From NCBI GenBank assembly GCA_016808115.1, contig JAEQBH010000193.1, positions 1,550,001-1,614,000 of the forward strand: a stretch of DNA of 64,000 bases, given 5' to 3'. Of the stretch, positions 44,702 to 56,528 are shown in pieces. The position numbers and the translations under genes were made by a program. The stretch is from Tetrastigma voinierianum. Its lineage: Eukaryota; Streptophyta; Magnoliopsida; Vitales; Vitaceae. The notes beneath the pieces were generated by a model. The model was not told the DNA's origin and searched no databases. It saw only the letters and a list, made by a program, of their open reading frames with translations. How positions within the stretch are numbered: position 1 is the stretch's first letter; each line of letters begins with the position of its first letter.

Positions 44702-47648
44702 TGTTGACTGGATCGGAGTGTGTACCTGAGTGTATAACATCATCACCCTAAGGACTATTATCTAATCACCAAGTAACAATACCATAAGACTCGTTAAGAC
44801 TACATCAATAAATTGTTATCAGTTAAACACCTATTCAAATTTGAGACTTATTGCAAGGACTATTGTACAATCCTCGGTAAATAAACCATTAAAATTGAGT
44901 GTGAGTTTCTTTAAGTATCATTGATTAAAAGATATTTTTATAAGAATAAACCATTTTCGTATTGGTTTTGATCCAGGTATCTTTGCAAGTGCAATTAGGC
45001 AAGTAATAAAATGGATTTAAGTCAGGATATCGATCCACGAGGATCTCGAGAATTTTGATCAACTACTGACTACTTAAGCTCCGTCTTATTTGGACGATAA
45101 TACGATAGTGAGATTTTGCTTTGAAAGCTTGAAATGAATGATGTAAGAAAAATGGATGAACAATAAATGAATTGAATATTGAAATATCAAAATAACAAAT
45201 TTAGATTTAACAGTTATCTCTAAAGAAAACATTGAATAATCAGCTATTGTGAAGAATCAATTCCTACAGTCTGTACTGCATCTTTGGTTTTCTGAACTAC
45301 AGATCTTTAAAACTAGTCCAAGGATTAATAGAGTGTGACTAGATCTCTCCATACCACACAGTTCATCATCTCACCTTAATTGTTTCTCTCAAACCAGGTG
45401 GAAATAACTACTTTTAAAACTAGTTGCCTTGTTAAGGTATTTTTTCTTTCTCGATACTTCATACCTGACATGGATTGCGGACTGAGCTCATAGTGGGTGT
45501 GCGAGGTTGCACTAAAGCCGGTTTCCTCGCCCCTCAAAATTAGAATAGCTTACTCTTTGTGATTAGATCCTTGCTAACCACGGGATCGAATTCGGCTATT
45601 CGAATTGAGGTGAACTCATCTACTTAAATTTATAACTCGCTCAACTCATTCTCGATTCCTGGCCCGAGAAGAGGATGATGATTTAAATATCACAGGCGCA
45701 TTAGATCCAGCAATATCGGGTTCGAATACCTTCGAAATTGTTTCTTACTCGGGAATGCCTTCTGTGTCACCAGGAGGGCCTCCTGGAAATCATAGGCTGA
45801 AACAACCTCGTTATGGGTCTGAGACTGAAATTAGGAATCAATTCCAAGAACACGCAAAACCGGCAAGTCGATTTAACATCACGAGTTCGGCTATTATGAA
45901 TGAAATCATGAAGATTATTCGACAATAACGTCAATTCGATGGCTGGGTTTCTAAATTACTGATTATCTGTCACGTTGGGCTGCGATCAAGAAAACCCACT
46001 TTGTAAATCCCGGAATGGGTGTTCGAAATCCCAGAATTTATGCAGGTCGAACAACCAGGCAGTGAATTTTAAAATATACATCTACATTCGACTCGATCGC
46101 TACGACTCACGTTAGATCAAATTAGAGCGAAATACACACTAATCTAATCTAAATAAAATGGGAAAGAAAAAACGAACAAAAAGAAAGAAAAGAAAGAAAA
46201 AAATAAAAAAATACGAGAGCCTTGACACAACCGGATCTCTCTTTCAAGTCGCCAAGAGTACGCACCCCATTTGGTAGCGGCCGTGGCTATAGGGTTACGA
46301 GTTGGGTACTAATTCAATCGCAGTCTTTTGTGGATTTCCCGATGGGTGGCCCATGTTCTCTTGTTCGAATTCGCGACCTCAAAGCCCTTGGCCGCGACAT
46401 CGAGTTAGTTTAGCACTTAATACGATTTATCGGTAAGTCATGATATTCCTTTGTTTTTCTTGCAAGCGCCTTATGTCGCGACAAAGAAATCAATGTCGCG
46501 ACATCAACCTTATTCTCTCTGACCCTTAAATGATGGTTTTACGATGTCGCGACATCAATCTTTTGTCGCGACATCCGCCGCGGCTCGCGGTTTTAAGCGT
46601 TCGTTTCACGATGTCGCGACATCGATCTCTTCATCGTGACGCTCCGGCTCATGTCTTAGCGAGTCCTTCGAAGCGATGATTTACGATGTCGACATCAATC
46701 TCTTGTCGCGACATCACTTTATGGCTCTGCAGCTTTGAATTGGTCGTTCCTAGTGTCGCGACATCGATCTCTTGTCGCGACATCAGCTTGAGTCTCTGCA
46801 GCCTTGAACTTGTGTCTTCTTATGTCGCGACATCGATCTCTTGTCGCGACATCAGCAGAATCTCTGCGACCTTTAAAGCGTGTGGTTTACGATGTCGCGA
46901 CATCAATCTCTTATCGCGGCGTCAACCTTAGGAGCGTAGCGTAATTGGTATCTTCTTATGTCGCGACGTCGATCTCTTGTCGCGACATGTCGACTTAAGT
47001 CACGCAGCCTTCAAGCGATGGTTTGATATCGCGACATCAATCCCTTGTCAGCGACATCACTTTATGGAGTGCGACTTTCAAGCGAGCAAGTCTCATGTCG
47101 CGACCTGATCTGTCAGCGACATCAGTTATGGCCTTGCGCGGCAAAGCGCGTGGTGTCGCGGCGTCGATCCTGCAGCCAGCGACTGCGATAAATCGCCAGT
47201 TTTATCTTTTCAAGGCACGTCATAAGCGTCGAGGTGCTTCTCTTTTCGACCTCCATCCTTGTCGTGACGCCGATCTTAAATCGACATCCGCGATGTTGTC
47301 GACATCATTTCTTAAGTCTCTGGTTAGTCTTGAGTTGCCTACGTGCGCAATGCACATCGACACGCATCAAGTTTCCGCCGAATTTTCACGATGTCGCTGA
47401 CCTGCATAAACGGACAATGCAAACCCAAAGCGCAACATTAGTTGCCAATTTGCTTTCATTTACGCCACATAGCTACGTATTTTTTACTCACTTAGGTGCT
47501 ACGTTTTTCTATTGCTTTTTCTTCTTTCTTTCCTCCTGCTAATAACAAATTGGTGAGTTTCTTCATAATTCTGCATATTAATTATTCCTTTTCGGATGAA
47601 AATCAAACAGAAAAATGGATTAAAAATATATGACTTTTAAGCTCATCA
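44702..47648 (-). repeat. 5' LTR of A3
   Basis: 2947 bp, start TGATGAGC at 47648 and end GTCAACA at 44702. Homologous to 21497-24540, but with no (GA)n tract. It contains the clearest paired palindrome array (47170-46546). Confidence 0.9.
46546..47170 (-). promoter_or_regulatory. tandem array of paired GTCGCGAC palindromes, A3 5' LTR
   Basis: First members of the pairs start at 46546, 46613, 46688, 46755, 46824, 46894, 46960, 47028, 47097 and 47154, a period of about 68 bp. Second members lie 19 bp later (46565, 46774, 46843, 46913, 46979, 47047), with the spacer 'atcgatctctt' or close to it. Single sites continue to 46391 and 46474-46494. The TATA position follows on the minus strand. Confidence 0.8.
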
Positions 47649-49164
47649 TGTAGGTCCACTTAGTACCACTGATGCCATTTCGAGTTTGTTTTTGGTAATT
47701 TCGTAGGTCTTTGCGTACCTCAGCCATTTAGTTCAAATCTGATGTTAAGATATGTGTCGAATACTGAAGATTCACGATGTCTTCATCCATTAAAAATGAG
47801 GGAATGTGAAATGGATTTTGAAGGAAGGAGGATGCAGTGGATGCGTAGCGGTGACTAAGTGGCAGATTTTTCGCTACGGTGCGAAAATTTAGCTAGGATT
47901 ACAAAATTTCGCAATCATAGCGAGAAAATTTGTAATCCTAGCGGGAGGTGAGAATTTTCGCTAGGCTAGCGAAATTTAGCTAACTAAGCGAAATTTCTTG
48001 TGCCACGAAAATTCGATTATTATCTCTACAATTTCGCTAGGCTAGCGAAATTTCGCTAACTAAGCGAAATTCAGCGTTGATAAGCGAAATTTCTTGATTT
48101 CGCTATCTACGTAAATTTTGCTAGGCTAAGCGAGGGAATTTCGCTAGGCTAGCGGAAATTCCACATAAAGCGAAATTCTTTGTGTTTTTAATTGTTTTTG
48201 GTTCTAAGCGACCACGTTTTGATGTATTACCATTTTGACCATATGTAATTTCATATTTTTAGGCATTTTTAGTATTTTCACACTTTGGGTTGTACTATAT
48301 AAACCCCCACAAACTTGTAACCTAGCGACTTTTCATTTTTATACTTGTTTTCCGCAACTTTCATGTGGTAGGGTTTCATTTTGCTCTCTTCTCTCCTCTT
48401 TCTTTTTCATTTTCTAGGCTGCCGACACCCCTTGGGATGACAACTCAAGGGATCTTGGCATTAAGCCTCATAACCTTGAAGGGAGGGTACGCTAAGCAGT
48501 TTTGGGACTCTTGCGGGTTGTCCTCTTGTTTTAAATAATCACAGTCTTTGCATTTATGGTTCCCATACCTTCGAACTAGGGTTTAATGCCATTTAATGTT
48601 GTTCCCTTGGTCAATACTTGCCATTCTTTAGGGTTTAGTGCATACTTAATGCTAGATGCACTTATATCCTTTAGATGCCATTTACGAGCCATTGAAATGA
48701 GGTTGAGTGCTAGGTTTTTAAACTGAATGGGACTTTGAATGCATAATACTTGTCTTGACTCAAATAGAAATTGGTTCTAGGGTTAGGTTTTTATAGCTAT
48801 AAACAAAATCCCAGGTTTTGGCTTTGACTATATGTCATTTGCCACTAATGGAGGAAAGAACTTAGGGACCTTTGTAATAGCCCATGTTGTCAATTTAGTG
48901 AGCCTTCAAGGTTACCATTTCACACTTCACTTTAAACCATTCTTGTTGGTCGGTGAGCCACCTACAGCCCCACTTGTTTTTAACAAAATCGAAGATCAAA
49001 CAAAAGCCTCACCATTTTCAAACACTAATGCGAATCATTAGGTAGGATGAAAACCCATCCGTGTTCGACCCTAGACCGCTATCTTGCGGTAGCTTGACTC
49101 ACGACGGTAGAGAACAGGATACAAATATCGTTGATTCTGAATCACCCTACCGTGGCATGAATCA
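47649..49164 (+). repeat. B1 3' LTR, second part
   Basis: It continues the 5' LTR match from 13455 to 14976 ('gtccacttagtacca' to 'gcatgaatca'). It contains the TTCGC array (about 47870-48185) with the perfect palindrome AGCGAAATTTCGCT at 48044-48057 overlapping a hairpin TTTCGCTAGGCTAGCGAAA (48032-48050), and TATATAAA at 48296-48303. Confidence 0.85.
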
Positions 49165-49860
49165 CTGAGCAGCCTGAGAAGGTTAGTGAGCAAAAATAGA
49201 AAGAGAAGGTGCAAGCCTATACCCCTGCAGTCCCATTTCCTCAAATGATTCAAAAGGCAAGGAAGGAAGAACAATTTTCTAAATTCTTGGAAATTTTCAT
49301 GAAAATAGAAATCAATATTCCCTTTGCAGAGGCATTGACTCGGAATGCTTGATTATCGCAGAATTCCCGAAAGATATGCGGAACGGGAAGAAGAAGATTC
49401 TTGAGGAAGGAATAGTAGACTTAATTGCCACTTGCAATGCGGAGTTATTCGAGAGAAGTCTACCGTGAAATGAAGGACTAACGAGTTTAAATCATTCCTG
49501 CTTTCCAGTAGGGAAATATGAGTTCAAGAAAGCCTTATGTGACTTAGGAGCTAGCATCAACTTGATGCCCTTATCGAGTGTACGGAGATTGAGTTTGGGA
49601 ACTTACCTTAACAGATATACTACAGATGGCCGATAGATCTATGGCTTAACCAGAAGGTGTTCTTGAAGATGTGTTGGTCAAGGTAGGGAAATTTATCTTC
49701 CCTGTGGACTTATTGGTTATGAAAATGGAAGAAGACAACTAGGTCCCTCTGTTATTAGGAAGACCCTTCTTAGCAACTAAAGCTGCCTTGATTGATGTGA
49801 AAAAGGGTGGTGACCACGGGTGGGAAATGAAGCGATTACGCCAGCAGCGGACAAAGCGAC
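49165..49860 (+). pseudogene. A2 gag end and protease
   Basis: After the B1 LTR, A2 resumes with a PFPQMIQKARKEEQFSKFL-like segment and EIFMKIEINIPFAEALT (about 49225-49340), the usual Athila gag-protease linker. The active site CDLGASINLMPLS reads near 49537-49575, followed by LSLGT. GRPFLATKAALIDVKKG ends the fold near 49760-49810. Frames change at least twice and stops are present. Confidence 0.8.
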
Positions 49861-50069
49861 CTGTCGATGTTGATCACGAGAAATTTGTAATCTTATAGAT
49901 ATGATAGTCCTATCGGTTTGACTTGATCTCACGGTGTAACCTTGGTATTCTATCAATGAAAATGAGATGAATTTTCGGTATTTTGAGTGTTGATCTGAAC
50001 TCACGCATTCGGTTGCAAAATAGGAAAGCGATCTTGAGTTTGAATGAAAACAGTCAAGAAAATTTAAGC

Positions 50070-51290
50070 AACCAGGAAAAGAAAGTTACTAACCAGAAAC
50101 TAGTGCAGAAGGGTTAATTTTGAAAGAACTGCCAAGCCATCTGAAATATGCTTTCTTAGAACCAAAAAAGGGGAAACTAGTAATCATATCAACTACATTG
50201 ACTGAAAATGAAGAACAAAGGCTGTTGTAGATTCTAAGGAAATACAAGGAGGCTATTGCCTGGTTAATTAAAGATCTAAAGGGTATCAGTCCTTCTATTT
50301 GCATGCATAAAATCCTATTGAATGATGATGCAAAAACATCAGTTGAACACCAAAGGAGACTGAACCCTGTGATGAAAGATGTTATAAGAAAGGAAGTATT
50401 GAAATGGGGTAAATGCGAGTTGTTATGCAATATTAGACAATCAGCAGAATTGAGCCAGTTCATGTAGTCCCTAAGAGTTCACTATGATCGAAATGAAAGG
50501 AATGAGCGATTCCTACAAAAGAGCATGTAAGGGATGAAGGGTGTGTATAGATTATAGGAAATTGAATATTGCAACCAAGAAAGATTATTTTCCCTTGCCT
50601 TTCATTGATAAGATGTTAGACAGGTTAGCAGGACATCCTCACTTCTATTTTCTTGATAGATATTCTGGATATAACCAAATTGCTATTGCACCTGAGGACC
50701 AGGAGAAAACTACTTTCACATGCCCTTATGGTACTTTTTCTTTTAGAAGAATGCCATTTGGGTTATGCAATGCTCCTGCTACTTTCTAAAGATGCATGAT
50801 GTCTATGTTCTATGATTTAGCAGAGGAGGTTATGGAGATATTCATGGATGACTTCACAGTTTATGGATCTAATTTTGAAAATTCCCTATAGAATTTGGGG
50901 ACAGTACTTCACATATGCCAAGACAAGAACCTAGCTTTGAATTGGAAAAAATGTCATTTCATGGTAATAGAAGGCATTGTACTTGGGCATAGAATTTCTG
51001 CAGCAGGGCTAGAAGTGGACCAAGCAAAGGTTTCCATTATAAAGACTCATACATACCAACAGCAGTCCAAGGGAATAAGTTTCTTGGGACATGTTGGTTT
51101 TTATAGAAGATTTATTAGAGACTTCTCAAAAATAGCAAGACCATTATGTAGATTACTGGAAAAGGATGCCGAAAAGGATGCCAAGTTTAATTTTGATGAG
51201 TCCTGCCAATATTCATTTGAGGAGATCAAATCCAGATTTGTTGAAGCTCCTATCATGGCCAAACCAGATTGGAATAAGGAATTTGAATGT
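50070..51290 (+). pseudogene. A2 reverse transcriptase
   Basis: 50100-50460 holds the N-terminal part (LPSHLKYAFLEP, then EAIAWLIKDLKGISPSICMH) in a broken frame. From 50541 one frame runs through MCIDYRKLN, PLPFIDKMLDRLAGH and FRRMPFGLCNAPATF, then over a stop (50787) to the catalytic FMDDF at 50841-50855, and over a second stop (50889) to WKKCHFMV, LGH and HVGFYRRFIRDFSKIARPL. It would copy element RNA into DNA. Only two nonsense codons break this central part. Confidence 0.9.
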
Positions 51291-51652
51291 GTGAAGCTAG
51301 TGACTATGCAATGGGAGCTGTATTGGGACAGAAAGCTGACAAAATGTTTAGGGCCATATACTATTCCAGCAAAACCTTCAATGAAGCTGAAGAGAATTGC
51401 TCAACTATTGAAAAGGAAACGCTGGCTATGGTATTTGCATGTGAAAAGTTCAAGCCATATATATTGGGGTCCCATGTCATTATCCATACTGATCATGCTG
51501 CAATCAAATATTTGATGGCCAAGAAAGAAGCTAAGCCAAGACTGATAAGATGGGCTTTGTTACTACAGGAATTTGATCTGGAGATCAAGGATAAGAAAGG
51601 TTGTGACAATGTGATAGCTGATCACTTGTCAAGAGTTGAAAGTCTACTGTAA
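51287..51652 (+). pseudogene. A2 RNase H domain
   Basis: A 121-codon open frame joined to RT by a frameshift near 51287. It contains EASDYAMGAVLGQ (the first catalytic Asp of the usual DAS motif is Glu here), NCSTIEKETLAMVFACEKF with the catalytic Glu, HTDHAAIKYL with Asp, and ends VIADHLSRV. It would degrade RNA in RNA/DNA hybrids. Confidence 0.85.
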
Positions 51653-51719
51653 AAGAAGAAGAAATGGAATTAACAGAAAATTTTCCAGATGAACAGTTAT
51701 TTCAGTTATCATTCAGTGC

Positions 51720-52730
51720 AGCGGTATGCTAATATAGTAGACTTCTGGCTTGTGGGTGATGCCACCCGGAATTGACTACTAGCGGAGAGCGGAAATTTGA
51801 CAGCGGGTTTATCTAGGATGACCCACTATTGTTCAAGGAGTTGATATGATCATCGAAGGTGTGTACGAGGAAAGTGAGCAGGCCAAAGCACAAGAATGTA
51901 AATTGCATCACCTTATGGAGGGGACACTTTGTAGGAGACAAAATAGCCCACAAAATTCTCCAATCAGGTTTTTATTGGCCTCACGATTTTCAAGGATTGT
52001 TTGAATGGGTGAAGCTTTGTGATCGATTAAGGATAGAATATCGAAAAAGGCATGAAATGCCCCTACATAATCCCAATTGGTGCAATTATTTGATGTATAG
52101 GGAATAGACTTGATGGGCCCTTTTCCATCTTCTTTTGGAAATCTGTGCCGCCTCCTAGGCGTGGATTATGTATCCAAATTGGTGGAATCAACAGCTTGTC
52201 CTAAGAATGATGGTAATACAATTGTGGGATTCTTACAAAGAAATATCTTGAGTAGATTTGGGACACCCAGGACTATTGTGGAGCGACCCTTTTGCAAACA
52301 AGGTGTTTGAAAAACTCATGAACAGATATGGAATAAAACACATAATGAGTTTGGCTTATCATCCTTAAACAAATGGGCAAGCTGAAATTTCCAACAGGGA
52401 GATAAAGAAAATCCTTGAAAAGACTATGAGTTCCAACATAAGGGATTGGTCTTTAAAGCTTGATAATGCATTGTGGGCCCTCTGGGTATATCACTCCATT
52501 TGAATGTCCCTTTGGGGTGTCTTTGGTAAATCTTGTCACCTACCTCTTGAATTAGAATACAAAGCTATGTGGGCCATCAAGAAGTTGAATTTTGACTTCA
52601 AAGCAGCTAAGGAAGAAAGACTACTCCAGCTAAATGAATTGGAAGAGCTAAGAAATGAAGCTTATGATAATGCCATAATTTACAAGGACAAAGGAACAAA
52701 GTAACTGATCAAAGATTTTGAGGAAGGAAT
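51720..52730 (+). pseudogene. A2 integrase
   Basis: 51859-52107 corresponds to the zinc-binding N-terminus (RGHFVGDKIAHKILQSGFYWP, then WVKLCDR) with the second Cys altered. LMGPFPSSFG near 52112 retains the first catalytic Asp in GIDLMG. DYVSKLVES, FLQRNILSRFG and TPRTIV follow, but the SDGGSHF segment with the second Asp is deleted. GQAEISNREIKK near 52378 keeps the Glu. 52504-52704 (KSCHLPLELEYKAMWAIKKLN, LLQLNELEELRNEAY) leads to the C-terminal domain, which is shortened. It is not functional. Confidence 0.85.
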
Positions 52731-53864
52731 TTGGCGGAGTATTGAGATTGTTATTTTACTCGGACTAAAACTTCGGGGAAACTCAAATCAAAATGTCTGG
52801 AGTGGCCTCTGTGGTGGCAGTATAACCTTTGGGCGTGACAGTGAAACCGATAATGGAGAAGAATTTTAAAGTAAATGGTCGATTAAGCGATATCTTGGAA
52901 GGAAATATGATTGATTCCTAGTTCAGAGTGGAAGAAAATTGCTGGAAACAAAGAAGTTCTTGCGGCAAGTCAGTTAGGACTCAAGCGAAGCGACTTTGTG
53001 GGAGGCAACCTAATGAGTTTTTCTATTCTATTTTTACATTTTACTTTATTTTTATTATTATTTTGATCTACTGCTGTAATTTAGTTCAGAGTAGTTAATT
53101 TTGAATTCTTTTGATTTCCTTTAGGTTTAAACTCTTTATTTTATTTTGTGTGTTGTTTGAATTTCAGGACAATGAAGTTGTAAGAGAAAAATGGAAGGAT
53201 CTAAGGATTTCTCAGATAGAATATGTAGCAATGAACTACAAGGGGAAGTACCATACTCTCGATTTAATATTAATTGTTTTGGGAGAATGAAAGATTGAAG
53301 TTTCAGGGAATTTTATTTTATTTTTATTCAATATTGAATCTGATTGCTTCATGAGTTGATTTGTTGAATATTTGAATGATGAAGGTTGATTGTTTTTGTT
53401 TGTTTAAATTGGGTTTTTCGATTCGCCAGATGAATTTGAACTGCTCCGAAGACTTAAAATTTGCCGACATACTTTAGGAGGTCACGCACTGCTAATGGTT
53501 GAGCACAGAATACGTCGCGACACTAATTTATATCAGACCACATTTTAAGTCACGATAAAACTTAGGTAGGTCACATCGAATTGTCCGAAATGCAACAATC
53601 GGGGTTTCGAACCTTCAACTGCAATACAAGAACTTTAATTGGGACATTAAGTGTTAGCAATTAGTGTTGTAGCGTAGGCATTAAGGTCGCGAAATCCCAT
53701 AAGACAATGATGACCTTGAGCTCATTCGTCATAAAGGCTCAAACTGAATAGCCAAATTTCATCCAAAAGTCCAATCCAGTTGCATCTTCACCCAACTTTC
53801 CACTTTCTTTTCTCTCTTCGACTACCAAAACCCTAGAACCAGAGCCAATTCCTAATTCTCACCC
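52731..53864 (+). other. A2 spacer between integrase and third ORF
   Basis: Mostly T-rich noncoding sequence with a short broken integrase tail to about 53010. Degenerate GTCGCGAC sites occur at 53514, 53549 and 53686, as in the A3 spacer. Confidence 0.55.
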
Positions 53865-54430
53865 ATGGCAGATAAATCAAACCCTAGGCTTCGACCCCAA
53901 ATGCACACTGGACGAACTCATGAGTGAACATCGCCAAGGAGTAGAAGAGGTTCACCTGGAACCTCCGACTGAGATTGTTATAAATGCAATCCGCAACCAA
54001 ATGTAATTGGAGGAACCAACTTGAGTCGCAGATTCAAATAGGAATTCAGCAGATATTCAATGCCTCTTAAGGAAAATCGCTTAAAACTTCCTTACGCTTC
54101 CTCATTTTCCCAAAATCTCCTGAAATGCTTGTAGCTGCCAGGATCCCGAGACTTACTTGAATTTCATAATATTAAAGAGATTTAAAACTTCTTCATCTCT
54201 TAAGAAACCCAAGTCACTATAAAAGGATGGGAGATCATGATAATTAAACAATGAAAATGAAGAAAAAGGAGGATGAGGAAAAAGATGAGTTCCAAAGGTG
54301 AAAATGCAAAGCATATGGAGTGAATGGAGTCGGAAAACAAACCAATTCTAGTCATGATTCCAAATGATGCTCTATCATATAAAGGATGGATGATGGGAAG
54401 GGAATTGGAAAAAGGATTAACCAGGACTCC
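53865..54430 (+). pseudogene. A2 third ORF, N-terminal remnant
   Basis: Starts MADKSNPRLRP at 53865, parallel to MAETSNLVPNPR in A3, and is soon broken by stops. The central domain seen in A3 is not recognisable. The sequence changes character at about 54431. Confidence 0.5.
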
Positions 54431-54650
54431 CGTTATTTAGAGGAACTCAGACAGAGGATAAGCCCACCTTAGTGGGTCGGTTCTTCTGTCAACCACCTGT
54501 GAGAGGTCTTGCTCTGACCTTGCTTCATCCCTTTCTTCCCGCGCATATCCGTGATCAGGGGAACTGATAAAGCAGGAGCTACAACCCTTAGGAGGAAGCT
54601 TTTTAGATAAGACATGGGGTGTTAGATCAAGGAATAGAGGCTTTTCTCTC
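54431..54650. other. higher-GC block of unknown origin in A2
   Basis: About 220 bp, clearly more GC-rich than its surroundings. A 94-codon minus-strand frame (54721-54437) runs through it. I found no equivalent in A1 or A3 by eye. It resembles plant organellar DNA in style, which is only an impression. It may be a small insertion or part of the third ORF in a divergent state. Confidence 0.3.
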
Positions 54651-56513
54651 TGGATTTGATACAGTACTAATTGTATTTTTGCATTAGTATTTGTATAGTT
54701 AGAGAAGATCAAATTGTGCAATATTGAATATTTGATATTTGAATTTATTGAATAAATGAGATTCCAATTGTTTAATAAAGTGTGTTAATTACATTACTAA
54801 ATTGGTATGAAAATGTTGATTGCATGAGTTGTTGGATCAAATTGTGAAAAAATATATATATATATTTCAGAAAGGTTCATTGAAAATGTCTTGTGATGTG
54901 TTCTTTAGAATTAATAAATTGAGTTGTTGCTTCTAATAAGTTTGCAATCAGAACTTATATATTGGTGAAATGCTTGATCGACTCTAATTGTCAATAAGTG
55001 ATTTGTTTCTGGGATGCATGGATTTGATTAAACGACCAGGTTTGCTTGTGTCATTCATTATTTGTCTGCAAGAAACGACGGCGTACTAAGCCTTACTAAT
55101 GACACAATGACCACTGCTTAAATCCAAAACAATATTATAAGAGAAAGCAGAGCAAGAACTAGTGAATTGAAATAAGAAGTTGCGCTTTAGTTTGAATCAG
55201 GTTTAAATTGCAGTAAACTGGAAAAAGATACAATTGAAAGAACAAATAAGATGATTGAAGCCGTGTATAAACAAAGGAGTCAAGACAAGTCTTGGAAAAA
55301 CAATGCACATGGTCAAGACAATCTCAAAACTTTAAGAGGGATTAGGAACACCTTCTGGGGTGATTCACAATCAAGGGTACAAGGTCTAGAACTTGTTATA
55401 TTATTGGTCAAGGCGAAATCCTAGGTAAAAACAACTAACAAGAAGTGATAAAGGCCATCTTTGGAAGTTTGAACATTTTCCAACCTACCCTCATTATATG
55501 CAAAGGCATAATTTAATCATGATTCGAGCTAAAATGCCTAATTTCTTCAAATAGTAGCAATTAGAAACCTAAAATCCCTCCCTTACAATAATCCTGCAGC
55601 AAAGAACCCCAAATTACTCAATTTTTAGAATAAGGATGTTTATTGTGCAAAAAGAAACAAGTTTGAGGGAATATATTTCTTTTGGATTACAAGGATGGAT
55701 GAAGAAAAATAAATTGAAGAACTGGAGATAAAGGAGAAAAAGTTGAAAAAGGAAGAAGTTTTGTCTTGTGGCCTTGAACAATTAAGCTTAGAGGGTTGTT
55801 TCAACACCTAGTACCCTAATGCCAATTGGTATGGGAGTTACTAACCTAAAGTTCTCTAAGAGTGATAGAAAGCCTAAGAAGACAAAAGCACTATTCCAAT
55901 TCTTTGAAAATAAAGAGAAATGAAAAGAGTTCCAGTAAAAAGGAACTGAGCTGATAAGTTGAAGGTGGCAACCAAAGGAGCCACAACACCCAAGATAATG
56001 TACAAAGCCAAGTTGGGGGAGTTTACACTACAAGGAAAGATTGCAGCTTAAAATTTTCCAATTATCCACCCAATTACCCAAGCCTAACATTACAATCCTA
56101 AAAGACCTTTTTGATCTTAAAGGTTGAATTTACCTACATTAGTGGAGATCGATATGAAAAACAAGCTTATGGGACTTTGACTAGTATTCTAAGAAGATCC
56201 CTAGAAGATTAACTAATTCAACAAAAAGATGAAAAGAAGAAGAAGACCTACATACACTCACAGAACAAGATTTATTAACTGAACTGTTTTCATATAGCCT
56301 TCATTAGTTTATTGGTGATAGAGGTTGAAACCATTCCTTTTTCTCAATTGAAAACTGAAGTTTGAAATGAGACTGCAATTTCCTTTTTCAAGTCAAAAGG
56401 TGGAATAAGAGAAGATTGTGCTGTAGAACAGAAAAATATCCTTCAAAATAAAGTTCAATTATTTGAGGACAAACAAATCTTTCTTTTCTTTTCTTGGGGA
56501 CAAGCAAAATTTT
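54651..56513 (+). other. 3' untranslated region of A2
   Basis: Noncoding and homologous to 689-2642. It contains the 'tcaaggcgaaatcctagg' segment at about 55409, the conserved hairpin block near 55794-55808 and 'gaggacaaacaaatc' before the polypurine tract. Confidence 0.6.
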
Positions 56514-56528
56514 AAGTTTGGGGGAATT
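56514..56528 (+). other. polypurine tract of A2
   Basis: AAGTTTGGGGGAATT directly before TGATGAG, identical to that of A1. Confidence 0.8.

Larger units (their letters stand above)
21497..47648 (-). mobile_element. Athila-like element A3, nested in B1 3' LTR
   Basis: Minus-strand order: 5' LTR 47648-44702, primer site 44694-44674, leader and start of gag to 44390, insertion of B2, gag 34241-32501, protease, RT-RNase H, integrase, third ORF, polypurine tract 24557-24541, 3' LTR 24540-21497. Without B2 it is about 16 kb. The flanking five bases are ATTAG (21492-21496) and TGTAG (47649-47653), an imperfect match. Confidence 0.85.
13354..49164 (+). mobile_element. non-autonomous family B element B1, nested in A2 gag
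   Basis: The 5' LTR is 13354-14976, followed by the primer site, broken gag and protease, an AT-rich linker with no RT/RH/IN, the env-position ORF, 3' UTR and polypurine tract (21393-21404). The 3' LTR is split into 21405-21496 and 47649-49164 by element A3. The two 3' LTR parts add up to about 1608 bp against 1623 bp for the 5' LTR, which supports the split. A2 gag and pol sequence lies on both outer sides. A clear target-site duplication is not seen (GGCGG before, CTGAG after). Confidence 0.85.

Noticed and set aside
46546..47170. Regularly spaced short repeats suggestive of a CRISPR array
   Set aside because: The units are degenerate, lie inside a plant LTR, have similar rather than unique spacers and have no cas genes. 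A tandem repeat in U3 explains them.
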